From contig CM038914.1 of assembly GCA_021904315.1 (NCBI GenBank), forward strand, positions 9,734,001-9,798,000: a DNA stretch of 64,000 nt, in the 5' to 3' direction. How positions within the stretch are numbered: the stretch's first letter is position 1; the number at the start of each line of letters is the position of its first letter. Under the pieces are notes generated by a model that saw only the letters and a list, made by a program, of their open reading frames with translations, ran no database searches and was not told where the DNA came from. This DNA comes from Sphagnum magellanicum. Taxonomy: Eukaryota > Streptophyta > Sphagnopsida > Sphagnales > Sphagnaceae. Of this stretch, positions 1-10,330 are shown one piece after another. A program made the position numbers and the translations under genes.

Positions 1-1811
1 ATTTTTTTCCATATTTAAAATTTTATCTTGTTATGCTTTTTGTCATTTTTTACAATTGATATTCCATTTCACATTGAAATCTTTAATTTTTCCTTTAAAT
101 TTCTTGACCAATCACATGTTTAGGGATATTTATAAAGTGGTTTATTAATATTTGTGACCAAAACCATAGGGGATAATTATAGGATTTATAGTTTGATAAT
201 TACTTACGCAGGAATTGTAGCTAGTGTAAGATGTGGACTTTTCAAAATGTCAAATGTGAGCCACCTAACCATGCTTTTACCCACCAAATTCAATTTCTTT
301 GGACTTGCATCATTTGGTTTCTCCTTTACCACACCTTTAGGTTTTTCTTTAATTGGAGTTGTTGTTAACTTCTTCTTTATAATTAGGATGGTTTTTACCA
401 CTATTGTTAAAGCATGAACTCATTGTTGTGAACTTCCATTTTTGTTAATTAGTTTTACAACAATTTTTTTTTTTTTTTAGCTCTTCAACCACCGTGTGAA
501 TATTTTGATACATTCAGATGTTCCTCAACATTGTTTGTCACCACCTAAAAACTAGGTGTTTAACTATCTTATTCATTATGCATGCATTCTAGTAATATAG
601 TTAAAAAATTATTTCATCATTGAAATTACAAAAGATTCAAACTAACATGTATAATGTATTTTTTTGTTTTGATGTAACTTATTCAAATTGGTAAATAAAA
701 TACTTAGATATAACATTGTACACCTTCCACATCTAGGAAATCAAAAAATCTTACCAAAGTTTCCAATTGTTTATCCATAAAAATTTAATTACATTTTTTT
801 ATCATACCACATGTGTTCCATTTTGAAATTTCATGGCCTTGAAATCAAAAATTAGTTCACAAATTTGTGCCCACAACATGAATAATATATGTTAAGGAAG
901 TTCATGAATTTGTGAGAACAAGGTCTTGAGGGCAAAAAAACCTTAATTTCACATGGCCTACCAAGTGGTTTTGCTTTTAACAATATCAATTTTAGATACA
1001 TCAATTCTTCGTGATGCATCTTTGGCTTGAATGTGGCAAACAATGTATATTGAAAAATGACATCTTGATTGCCATTGAAGACCTTTCACAAGCATAATTT
1101 CCTTTATATTAGGATATGGCATCAACACTAATGTTTTCCCACCTCCAACAAATGTTTTTGTGCTATAATGTCTTCCAACTCATAAGCCACCATATGTTGG
1201 CCTCGTGATTACAAACATGCATTGTAATGAACTAGTACATAAGTTGCTCCACAGGCCTTACATAAAATGCCTACATTTTCAATCAATACTATAGAACATG
1301 TCCCCAATCCATTGAACATTCCATTCAAGTTCCACTCAAGTTGGGCCAACTCTATCAAAGTGGATTGTTGGAGATTTTTTATGGAAATGTTAATGAACTA
1401 AAATGCCTAGGAAAGACCCCACTGAGATTCCACCATGCACCAATTCATTCCATTGAATTCCATTCTTGTCCACTTGGGACACCAAATATTCATTATTTAT
1501 ACAAAAATCACTAGAAGCAATCCCCCAAATGCAACCAATGCATTTATAACTACATGCAACCAATTGTCATTTGCAACTAACTCTTATTCGTTTTACAACT
1601 ATTTTGCACCCTTGGCCATTCTTGCAATTATGTTACAACTACATTTGCAACTAATGACTTTTTCATCTTACACTCTAAGATTGTTTTCATCCATGATCAT
1701 GTCCATATGTCCCATTAGTTGTAAATGGAACCAAACTTAATTGCACCTCTAGGGTATCAAGATAGCCCCTAGTGGTATACATAGGTATATTATGAAACTT
1801 TTGAAAGGTAT
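1..1811. other. AT-rich intergenic DNA, no gene seen
   Basis: No open frame here has recognisable protein similarity. The sequence is AT-rich and irregular. It ends at the TAT target-site copy that borders the first CACTA-like element. Confidence 0.6.
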
Positions 1812-4503
1812 CATTAGTAGAAAATTGCCATTTTGCAATTGGTCCTTGCAACTAATTTTTAGTTGTAATTAACATTTGCAACTAAAATCCTAATGGTCGC
1901 ATTGGACAAGTCACATTAACATTAATTGTAAACGACAACAAATTTTGGATGAAAAAAAATCAACAAAATATGCCTTCATCCTTTGATTTGTTATATACAT
2001 ATTAATGTTTGCAACTAGGATGAGTCTTTTTGGGTGAACAATGGGAACAAGTTATATGTTGCCACATGTCTCAACTTTTAATAATTAAAAATATTTGATC
2101 ATTATTTTGAAATAATTTAGAACATTTAATTTTTATGTTTGGATGGTTTAAATTGTGACACGTGGTGCAATAAAAATTTGTCACGTGGCATATTAATTGA
2201 ATTTGTCCAATTAAATTTAAATCAATATTTATGTATGTAACTTGAAATAGGTACCTACCTACCCATCTACGTTAACACCTATCTAGATAAGACCTATTTT
2301 CCTACCTAGGTCAAATACCTATTTAAGTAGATAGGTAGGTAGAAAAGTAGGATGTAGGTAAGTTAATGAAATAGGTAGTTAGGTGTAATTACATGAATAT
2401 TTATATTTTATTTTGGGTTAAGTTGTCTTTATTGACTCATCCCATATGCCCATGCTTTTAAATATGAAAATGTAGGACAAAGCACATTGTTTATATACTG
2501 TTCAAGATGAGAATGAAAGACAAAACATATGGGATAAACTTTTTAGTTACAAGTCGTTTGTGACTAAAAACATTTAGTTGCAAATGACTTCTAATTAAAA
2601 AGTTTATCCCATATGTTTTGGTTTTCATTATCATTTTGAAATATACATAATTAAATAGGTAAGTGGCAATTAACTAGTAAACTGATTAGCTAATTAATAA
2701 AATAATAAATCAATTAATTAAATAATAAAATTAATAATTATTTAATGAATAAAATATAGAAAAATAAATTAATAAAATTTCTAATTAATTAATTAACAAT
2801 TGAACTGCAAACTAACTATTTCTTTATACTAATAATCATTAATATATTATGATTACTCAATTAATTATATTACTAGTTATTATTAAATATTATTTAATTT
2901 ATTATCTAGATAAATAATAATAATATATAATTTTGATTCTACATTAATTATAATGATCTATCAACCAATTTAACTAACTAATAATTGGTTAATATTTTCA
3001 TAATTAGTTAATTCATAATAAATAAATAATAATAATTTTATAACCAAATAATAATAATAACTGAAATATTCAGTAATTAGTAATTATTAACTATTATTTA
3101 TAAACATTGAGCACTAGTGTTTTAATTTGATAATATAAATAAAACCTAGCCTAGGCTAACTATTTTATTATAATTATTCCCATTATTATTTTCATTTTTA
3201 TAGTTAATAATAAATACAAATGTGAATATTTCATAGTAAAAATAATATTGATTCAATTATTGTTATAGTTAGTTGGTAGCCAAGGTTAACTATTTTATTT
3301 TTATTACTCATATTATTACTTCATTCATTATAACTATTTATGAAGTATCACAATAAATATTTTATATTTTTGATAAGTTTATTTTTCCTTTAAAAATAAT
3401 TTCTACATTTGTATTATAATTTATTAGATTTCCATTCTAACTACTATACTAATTATTATAAAATATAAAACTTAAATTAAAAATATATATCAGTAATTGA
3501 TTATAATCATTGACTAATTCATAATTTGAAAATATTAATTATAAATTTGAAATAAGCAAATTAAAAAAAATATTAATATTTCCTGGTAATTATTATCATA
3601 TAATATTATTTCATAATTGATTACTTATAACAATAATAATGTAATTTGCAGCTAGCCTAGGTTAGCTATTTTATAATAATAATAATAATAATAATATATG
3701 ATTATGTCATGTGTTAGAGTTATTGTGATTTATTATAATTATTTTTAATAAAAAATAATTCTTGATAAGTACAGTAGTCATTTGAAAATAATTTAATAAT
3801 ATATTATATTTTAAATAAATATTTCAGTAAATATATAATTATTTTTCCTATCATTCTAATATCATCATCATTATGATCGTTATGTAATAAAATATTACTA
3901 TTTAAAAAAATTTAGTGAAAGATATTTTTGAAATTTAATTTTTTATTACATGTAATTAATATAAATAAATAATAAAAAAATGTCATTTGTAATAATTTTA
4001 AGAAGTATAATAAAATGGTGCAGATAAATTTGTAATATGGGCACAATATCTTAGTAAATATCTTACATAAAGTTTTATATTCAAAATATACACTAATTAG
4101 TGTAACCATAATATCAAGGCCATTTATGTTAATAGTAATATTTGAATACACATATAATACAGTTGTTCATACACATTCAGAATATACATTTATAAATCCT
4201 AATATATTCAACTATATTCCTTAGAATTCAAAATACACCTTTGTATATACATAAGGTTGCACTTAAATTGGCCGCATTTGTAACTAATGGGAAATAAATT
4301 GTTTTTCTTGGATGAAAAACAAACTAAATGTTGTTCACATGTAAAGATGAACATCAAAATAATCACAAACTAGTTACAGTGTAATCGCAAATATGATCAA
4401 AACAAGAAATAATTGCAAAAATGTCAAAATGTAGTTGCAAATAATTAATAGTCGCATGTAATTACAAATATAATGGTTATATTTTGGCCAATTTTTGCTA
4501 GTG
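1812..4503 (+). mobile_element. Non-autonomous CACTA-like DNA transposon, copy 1
   Basis: The left end reads CATTAGTAGAAAATTGCC. The right end reads GGCCAATTTTTGCTAGTG, whose complement starts CACTAGCAAAAATTGGCC, so the two ends form an imperfect terminal inverted repeat. Both ends are flanked by the trinucleotide TAT, the 3-bp target duplication usual for the CACTA superfamily. Subterminal regions are rich in GTTGCAA/CAACTA words, including a palindrome CAACTAATTTTTAGTTG about 37 bp from the left end. The middle is an AT-rich desert with no transposase, so the element must depend on an enzyme encoded elsewhere. A long inverted repeat lies inside (see the separate entry). Two related copies occur at 15120-17681 and 35691-37601. 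Confidence 0.72.
2494..2645. repeat. Internal hairpin of CACTA-like copy 1
   Basis: The left arm (about 2494-2549) and right arm (about 2592-2645) are inverted copies of roughly 54 bp with few mismatches. The innermost 29 bp (2521-2549 against 2593-2621) has a single mismatch. A roughly 42-bp loop of AGTTGCAAAT-like words separates the arms. A transcript would fold into a long hairpin. The same structure recurs in copy 2 at 15733-15873 and in degraded form near 5420-5530. Confidence 0.75.
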
Positions 4504-5672
4504 TATGTGTACTTTTGCTAAGTTATATTAAGGGTATATGGGGGTATGTTTCCATTAGTGTATTTATAAAGTTGTATTTAGTTTGTATTTAAGAAAAATA
4601 ACTACCTACCTAATGTAAATTATTACCCACTTATTAATTAATTGATGATTCATTAGTTACACTTATTTTAAACTAATTGATAACTAATAGTTCATATTTA
4701 GTGTTTATAATTAATATTTCATAATTATTCAATATATAAGTTATTTATTTGTTTTTATATGAACTATTGATCAATTATTTATAACTATTTAGTTAGTTAA
4801 TTATTAGTTAGATAATATTATAGGAATAATGTAATCATAATTAATTAATAACTTAAATAATTTATTCAATTATTAATTATTTAATATTTCATTTATTTAT
4901 TTGATTATTGAAAAACCAGTAATGAAATCTTATAACTAATAAATTGGTTATTTCATTAGTAATTAATTTTTTTCATCTATTTATTTCCATTTATGAAAAA
5001 AAAGAGAAAATAATTAATAAGTATGTTAATAATCTATTACAAAGATATTAATTATTAATTATTTTATTTATCTATTTGATTATTCAAATGAATTTAATAA
5101 TTAATAGTTAAATTAATTAAATTAATTAAATATATAATTAATTATTAAATAAATTATGAGGTATTCTTTAATAACCTATTATTAATAAACTAGTTAGTTA
5201 TTACTTATATATTAACTATTAATTGGTTAATATTCTAGTTATTTTTTAAAAAATTTAAAAGCTATTGATGAAAATTGTATGTAACAATTTGATTAATTAG
5301 TTATTATTTCAATCATTTAATTTTCTATTTATGAATTAATAATAACTAAATGCATTTTTAAAATTTACTTATTTAAACAGTTAGTTACTTATCTACTTAG
5401 TTGGTAATTTAGAAAATTTTAAAGGAAGACAAAAGATATTAGATAATTATTTGAGTTCCAACATAATTTACAACTAAGTTGAAAATTTTATTTTTATCCC
5501 ATATGTTTTGTTCTTCACTTCCATCTTGAGAACAATATAAAGAGGAGGTTTTGTTTTACACTTGCAAATTAAAAAAACATGTCAATTAGGATGTGCCAAC
5601 AAAATTTAACCCTTTAAAAAATAAACCTAAAAAATAATTTAAATACTTTCTTACTTCCCTTGTAACCAAAAA
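4504..5672. mobile_element. Left part of an inverted, degraded CACTA-like copy
   Basis: This AT-rich stretch has no gene. Around 5420-5530 it contains the same TATCCCATATGTTTTG arm as the hairpins of the CACTA-like copies, in a degraded foldback. Read on the minus strand, it continues from the block at 9308-9500 with the family's internal order (GTGGCAT words, then a TAGGTAGGT block, then the hairpin). The LTR retrotransposon at 5673-9307 therefore appears to have landed inside this older element. Its outer ends could not be assigned. Confidence 0.45.
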
Positions 5673-6469
5673 TGGAGGGACACCAGAGAGACGCAGAACA
5701 ATCATGGCAGCCAGCAACCTCTATCCTCCCTTGCGTGCTCTGACTGATCAAGCATAATGGCACCTTACGGCCAGAACACAACAGGACAGACAACCTTCCC
5801 TTGTCTCCAAGCTTGAATTCATAACCCAGCTACAGGAGCAATCTTCTAAGCTTTCTCACACTTAGCTCACACTGACTCGATTCAGACAAGCAAAAAATCA
5901 AGTGCCAGCATTCCATGGCTTAAATTTCAGAGAAACAATTCCGACAGCACAAGCACTGTTCTTCTTCCAAAATCTCTATCCGCAGTCCTCTTCATTCTAA
6001 CTTTCTAATTAGCTCTACCAAAATACAGAAGCTAGAGGTCATCGGTTGCTAATAGCAGCGGAAGAAGAGCGACACTACTCCATTTTCCTAGCTCCTGCTA
6101 ATCTTTCTGCCAAAAACTAAAAAACTCAGAACTTCCTTTCCTCCCTACTCAAGACTGTCCCCCTTGCCTCTTCAATCCTGAATCCAGCTTCCTCAACAAG
6201 CTTCCTCCTCCTCGTACTCATCACCATTAGCCGTTCCCTCCATCCTCATCAATGAGGCGCCGCAGCTTCTCATAAAACGCGCCGTCATCTTCTTGTCCTT
6301 CCACTACCATGCATCCCATGCACTTCTGATTTCCCTCTCACTCTCCTCAAGAGAAAATCCGCCGCCACTAATCAAGATTCTCGGCCACATTATCCAGATT
6401 AGGATTTTCATGTTCACACCAATAGTACATGCATGAAGTCCTTGTCCGGCGACATGTTGTTCGGTCACA
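5673..6469 (-). repeat. 3' LTR of the gag-only retrotransposon
   Basis: This is the downstream LTR in element orientation. It matches the 8511-9307 copy in length and has roughly 97% identity by eye. All differences lie before about position 6231, and the last 238 bp are identical to the other copy. The flanking 5 bp (AAAAA on the left, CCCTA after the other LTR) do not form a target duplication. Confidence 0.92.
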
Positions 6470-6476
6470 TATGTAA

Positions 6477-6489
6477 CCCCTCCTTTTTT
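6477..6489 (-). other. Polypurine tract
   Basis: On the minus strand this reads as an uninterrupted purine run, AAAAAAGGAGGGG. It ends 7 bp before the TG that opens the 3' LTR. Position and composition fit the plus-strand primer of reverse transcription. Confidence 0.75.
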
Positions 6490-6740
6490 GAAAAAGCTGA
6501 GTCCCTCAGCTTAGTCTGGAGGAGCATAAAAGATTTGCAGATCCCTCCGAGACCTTTCCCATTGACGCCCATCTGCATCTTGGATAATGCAGATTCGGCA
6601 ACCTTCTTCAAAGTCGAAATCGCCCTTCCCGTCAGTCTCGGTTGAAGTTCCGACCTCTGTTAGTGGTACTTCCACAGGCATTCTTCGTCCGGGTATGCGG
6701 GTGTAGAGAAAACATTTTCATTCCCACAGAGCCTATCAAG

Positions 6741-7637
6741 TTACTGTGCAGTTGCTGCTTCATCATCCAATAACACTTCTAGGAAATTCGCCGCTCCAAA
6801 ACTTGGCCTCCCATCCTTAGATCTCTTCCAGCACCTGTCCTCTGAGTGTCCCAGGCCTGAACAAAAAGAACACTTGATACCACAATTCTCGGTCCTATGT
6901 GGCATGCCACATTTGGCACATTTTGGCCGTGGTTCAATTTGCCTCGGACACGACGTGGCTACATGGTCCCTTCCCTTACAGATTCGGCACTCTTTAAACT
7001 GGTTAGGAGAGAGGGGTGGTATAGAGTTCGGCACACCTCCCTTAAAAAAATTGATCAGCGTATTGTTCAAATTGGCAACTTGATGCTCCATGGACATCTC
7101 AGTCACTCCCTCCTCTTGTTCTTCTTTGAGAGGCTCGAATGGAGTCTCTCCCAGCTCACCCAACACTCGCTCCACCTCACTAGCTGCACCCACCAATTCC
7201 TCTATATCAGCAAAATTCCTAACAATGCACAATTTTCTGATTTCAGGCCTCAACCTGGCCAGAAATCTTCTCCGTTGTTCGGCATCAACAATTTTGCCTT
7301 TCCGAAAGAATCTGTCCAACTGTTCGAAATATCTTTGAACCCTCTCCCTGGGTTCTTGTTTGATGGCATCGAGCTTGGCTCTGATGTCATCATCGTCCAC
7401 GTTCCCATACTTCTGCAAAATTGACGTCCTCGACTCAGACCAATCCGCCGGAGCTGGCTGTAGTCTTCTGAGCCATTCTCGAGCTCGGCCTCTCAAGTTG
7501 AGCTTCGCGATCTTGAACAATTTGTCCGTGTTGAGGTCTCGCACCTCTGCGGCCATGGTGAGCCTTTCAGCCCAGTCGCTGACGTCTTCGTGCTCACGCC
7601 CCCAGAATAGTTCGTCCATACCCTGTGGACTAGTCAT
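6741..7637 (-). CDS. gag: Gag polyprotein with three zinc knuckles
   Basis: An intact 298-residue frame. Residues about 40-135 form a helical capsid-like core with the retrotransposon-gag signature: REWLRRLQP, the later YFEQLDRFFRKGK, then RFLARLRPEIRKL. Near the C terminus are three CCHC-type knuckles: C217-C220-H225-C230, C240-C243-H247-C252 (with a shortened spacing) and C256-C259-H264-C269. The product should package element RNA and assemble the particle. It lies on the coding strand of the retrotransposon, between primer-binding site and polypurine tract. No protease or reverse transcriptase follows. The intact frame and low LTR divergence suggest recent activity in trans. The start at 7637 is the first Met before the conserved region. 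An extension upstream is possible but would meet stops. Confidence 0.9.
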   Translation of the reverse strand: MTSPQGMDELFWGREHEDVSDWAERLTMAAEVRDLNTDKLFKIAKLNLRGRAREWLRRLQPAPADWSESRTSILQKYGNVDDDDIRAKLDAIKQEPRERVQRYFEQLDRFFRKGKIVDAEQRRRFLARLRPEIRKLCIVRNFADIEELVGAASEVERVLGELGETPFEPLKEEQEEGVTEMSMEHQVANLNNTLINFFKGGVPNSIPPLSPNQFKECRICKGRDHVATSCPRQIEPRPKCAKCGMPHRTENCGIKCSFCSGLGHSEDRCWKRSKDGRPSFGAANFLEVLLDDEAATAQ

Positions 7638-8096
7638 TCTGCAGAAGCGTCAATATCACAGGACAATTGCAAAACTATATACAGACTCAAGGCTTGCAGA
7701 AAAAGAAAGAATGTACAAAATCACCAACTGCCTATTTGTTGCAACTTGACCCTGACACAAATGTCAAACTACACTTCGAACTCCGATTGAACGCCTTCAT
7801 GCACAAGCGACAATGGTTCAAAATTAGAGGGGAAAGTCGAAAATCGTTGTTCATCTGACGACATTTGTTGGAATCGCCACCCTCCGGCCCTATTCCGCCA
7901 TATGCCCCAGCTGATGATGCGGGATTGAGAGCCACTGTGCTCAATCTGAACTAGGCGATCTCCTTCCGCAAACAGGTCTTCCACACCGGGCACATACAGT
8001 CTTATGAAATGATTCGGTGATATCTCAGATCTGGGTATCTAGACATCTCCTACTCTAGGTATGCTACTTTGTCTCTCTGCAAACTCAGGATTCACT

Positions 8097-8459
8097 CTAC
8101 GCAAGGTAGGAAGTGAAATAGAAATTGGACTGAAGCTCTGAGGTGCATGTCCACCCCCTGTCTCCATCGACAACCTTCAGCCACACCCTTGCCCTTGTGA
8201 AGTACCCACTGTGGGTTACCTCCACCGCAATATCCCCTGTTCGTGCCTGATCGGGTTCTATGCCAACCAACCTGACCACTCCAAATCCTAGTGCCCTCAG
8301 AATCACTGCTCCTCGATGAGGACCCTCTGGCACAATGCTAAAATCAAACCTCCTAACTATGCGACGTTCTCTGATCTCCTGCGCTAATTCTATAGGAATA
8401 TCTTTGTTGCTAGAGGAAGACATGTCCTTTAGTGTGTCATCCTCTGACAGAATGCACAA
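8097..8459 (-). CDS. Small ORF between primer-binding site and gag, unknown function
   Basis: A 120-residue frame that begins about 35 bp downstream of the primer-binding site on the element strand. Residues about 14-40 are charged (ELAQEIRERRIVRRFDF). The rest alternates hydrophobic and polar residues like a small beta-rich domain (VPEGPHRGAVILRALGFGVV, then VRLVGIEPDQA). I do not recognise the family. It could be the matrix-like N-terminal part of Gag, separated by frame damage from the 298-residue frame, or a separate accessory product. About 460 bp without a convincing frame separates it from gag. Confidence 0.45.
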   Translation of the reverse strand: MCILSEDDTLKDMSSSSNKDIPIELAQEIRERRIVRRFDFSIVPEGPHRGAVILRALGFGVVRLVGIEPDQARTGDIAVEVTHSGYFTRARVWLKVVDGDRGWTCTSELQSNFYFTSYLA

Positions 8460-8494
8460 CTATTTGTAGCCCACCACAGTCACATGATCGACAA

Positions 8495-8506
8495 GCTCTG
8501 ATACCA
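8495..8506 (-). other. Primer-binding site complementary to initiator tRNA-Met
   Basis: The minus strand reads TGGTATCAGAGC, the standard plant retrotransposon primer-binding site for initiator tRNA-Met. It lies 4 bp inside the end of the 5' LTR. This fixes the element orientation as minus. Confidence 0.92.
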
Positions 8507-8510
8507 AAAA

Positions 8511-9307
8511 TGGAGGGACACCAGAGAGACGCAAAATAATCATGGCAGCTAGCAACCTCTCTCCTCCCTCGCGTGCTCTGACTGATCAAGCACAATGGCA
8601 CCTTATGGCCAGAACACAATAGGACATACAACCTTCCCTTGTCTCCAAGCTTGAATTCATAACCCAGCTACAAGAGCAATCCTCTGAGCTTTCTCACACT
8701 TAGCTCACACTGACTCGACTCAGACAAGCAGAAAATCAAGTGCCAGCATTCCATGGCTTAAATTTCAGAGAAACAATTCTGACAGCACAAGCACTGTTCT
8801 TCTTCCAAAATCTCTATCCGTAGTCCTCTTCATTCTAACTTTCTAATTAGCTCTACCAAAATACAGAAGCTAGAGGTCATCGGTCGCTAATAGCAACGGA
8901 AGAAGAGCGACACTACTCCATTCTCCTAGCTCTTGCTAATCTTTCTGCCAAAAACTAAAAAACTCAGAACTTCCCTTCCTCCCTACTCAAGACTATCCCC
9001 CTTGCCTCTTCAATCCTGAATCCAGCTTCCTCAACAAGCTTCCTCCTCCTCGTACTCATCACCATTAGTCGTTCCCTCCATCCTCATCAATGAGGCGCCG
9101 CAGCTTCTCATAAAACGCGCCGTCATCTTCTTGTCCTTCCACTACCATGCATCCCATGCACTTCTGATTTCCCTCTCACTCTCCTCAAGAGAAAATCCGC
9201 CGCCACTAATCAAGATTCTCGGCCACATTATCCAGATTAGGATTTTCATGTTCACACCAATAGTACATGCATGAAGTCCTTGTCCGGCGACATGTTGTTC
9301 GGTCACA
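8511..9307 (-). repeat. 5' LTR of the gag-only retrotransposon
   Basis: This is the upstream LTR in element orientation, 797 bp, adjacent to the primer-binding site. It should hold the element promoter. About 21 of 23 differences from the other LTR are transitions, several at CpG or CHG positions, as expected from deamination of methylated cytosine. Confidence 0.92.
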
Positions 9308-9535
9308 CCCTAACTTACCTACCTACCCACCTATTGCAACCAACCAACCTACCTACCTACCTAAATATTGATTTAGAATTCATTTTGACCAAAATCCAAA
9401 AATGCCACATTGCATATTGGTATTATGCCATGTGTCACAAATTAAAACCATTTAAATTAAACAATGAGGATCCATTATCTGTTCTTAGAAATTTTTTCTT
9501 AAAAACCTTTTCCAATTGCCCCAAGTTTTAAAAAA
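9308..9535 (-). mobile_element. Right part of the inverted CACTA-like copy
   Basis: The sequence opens with a CTACCTACC block, then words such as GCCACATTGCATATTGG and GCCATGTGTCACAAATT. These are the reverse complement of the GTGACACGTGG...CACGTGGCAT region of copy 1 (2155-2195). With 4504-5672 it forms one older element split by the LTR retrotransposon. Confidence 0.5.
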
Positions 9536-10050
9536 TTAGCGAAATTTAATTAGTTTAGCCAAAATTAATGAAAGTACCCAAATTTATCCAAGTTTAACTA
9601 AATTAGCCAAATTTAATTAAGTTTAGCCAAAATTAGGCAATTTATTTAAAGTTAATGAAGGTGCCAAAGATTAACCAAGTTACACCAAATTTAGTCAAAT
9701 TGAAATAATTTAAGCCAAAATTAGCCAAAATTGATTAAGTTGAGCCAAAATGATTGATAATACACAAGTTTAGCCAAGTTTAACAAAAGATAACCATTTT
9801 TAGCCTATTTTAGTTCAAGTACTCAAGTTTATGTAAGTTAAATCAAGTTAAAGCAAAATTAATCATGTTTTAACCAAGTTTTGTTTAAGTACCCAAGTTT
9901 AGCCAAAATTTGCCAAGATTAGCCAAGTTTAGTTAAAATATCTAAAAGTTGGCCAAGTTTAGCTAAATTGAGTTTAAATGCCCAAGTTTAAATAGGTAAA
10001 TTTAATCAAGTTTTCCTCAAGTTTTGCCAAGTTTAGTTTAAGAATAGTGC
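9536..10050 (+). repeat. Degenerate minisatellite, unit about AAGTTTAGCCAAAATTA
   Basis: For roughly 500 bp the words AAGTTTAGCC, AAAATTAGCC and CCAAGTTTA recur every 15-40 bp with many substitutions and length changes. No open frame spans it. It starts just right of the inverted CACTA-like remnant. Confidence 0.7.
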
Positions 10051-10104
10051 ATGTGAAATTCCAAATGAGTTTGAATTTATATTTTTTACTATGACATTAT
10101 TTGT

Positions 10105-10330
10105 CATCTTGTGAAGTGGTAGTTGGATGGTTAATGCTTTGCCTTGTCACCATGGAGATGAGGGATTCAATCCTTCTTGTGGCATGGTTTTATGGCTTAA
10201 GGTTTACAAATTGTTTATTTGCATAAAGAAGGCCTATGAGTGACCCACATGCTTAGAAGAGTCTTAAAAGTTGCATACATCCATAGGGTAGGAGGCCTAT
10301 GCACATTCTTAGGAGGCCCTACTCCTAGGT
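10105..10330 (+). mobile_element. Possible tRNA-derived SINE
   Basis: The segment GTGGTAGTTGGATGGTTAAT resembles an RNA polymerase III A box region. About 45 bp later GGATTCAATCC resembles a B box (GGTTCRANTCC). Between them is a tRNA-like anticodon arm. A unique body of roughly 170 bp follows. No clear poly-A tail or target duplication was found, so the call is tentative. Confidence 0.35.

Larger units (their letters stand above)
5673..9307 (-). mobile_element. Non-autonomous LTR retrotransposon with gag only (TR-GAG type)
   Basis: Two 797-bp direct repeats (5673-6469 and 8511-9307) begin TGGAGGG and end GGTCACA on the plus strand, giving TG...CA ends on the element strand. They flank a 2041-bp interior. 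The interior holds a primer-binding site (8495-8506), a polypurine tract (6477-6489), an intact gag frame and a second small frame. The space cannot hold protease, reverse transcriptase, RNase H or integrase, and none is seen. The LTRs differ at about 23 of 797 positions. This fits the class of plant terminal-repeat elements that keep only gag and borrow pol from an autonomous partner. Confidence 0.9.

Noticed and set aside
4551..4560. Alternative right end of CACTA-like copy 1 at CATTAGTG followed by TAT
   Set aside because: The end at 4503 also has TAT and its terminal sequence matches the left end much better.
6897..7424. Plus-strand frames of 82-175 codons over 6.9-7.75 kb
   Set aside because: They overlap the minus-strand gag gene, which has clear capsid and zinc-knuckle motifs; these are antisense artefacts.
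8495..8506. Possible tRNA fragment
   Set aside because: The 12 bp is the retrotransposon primer-binding site, not part of a tRNA gene.
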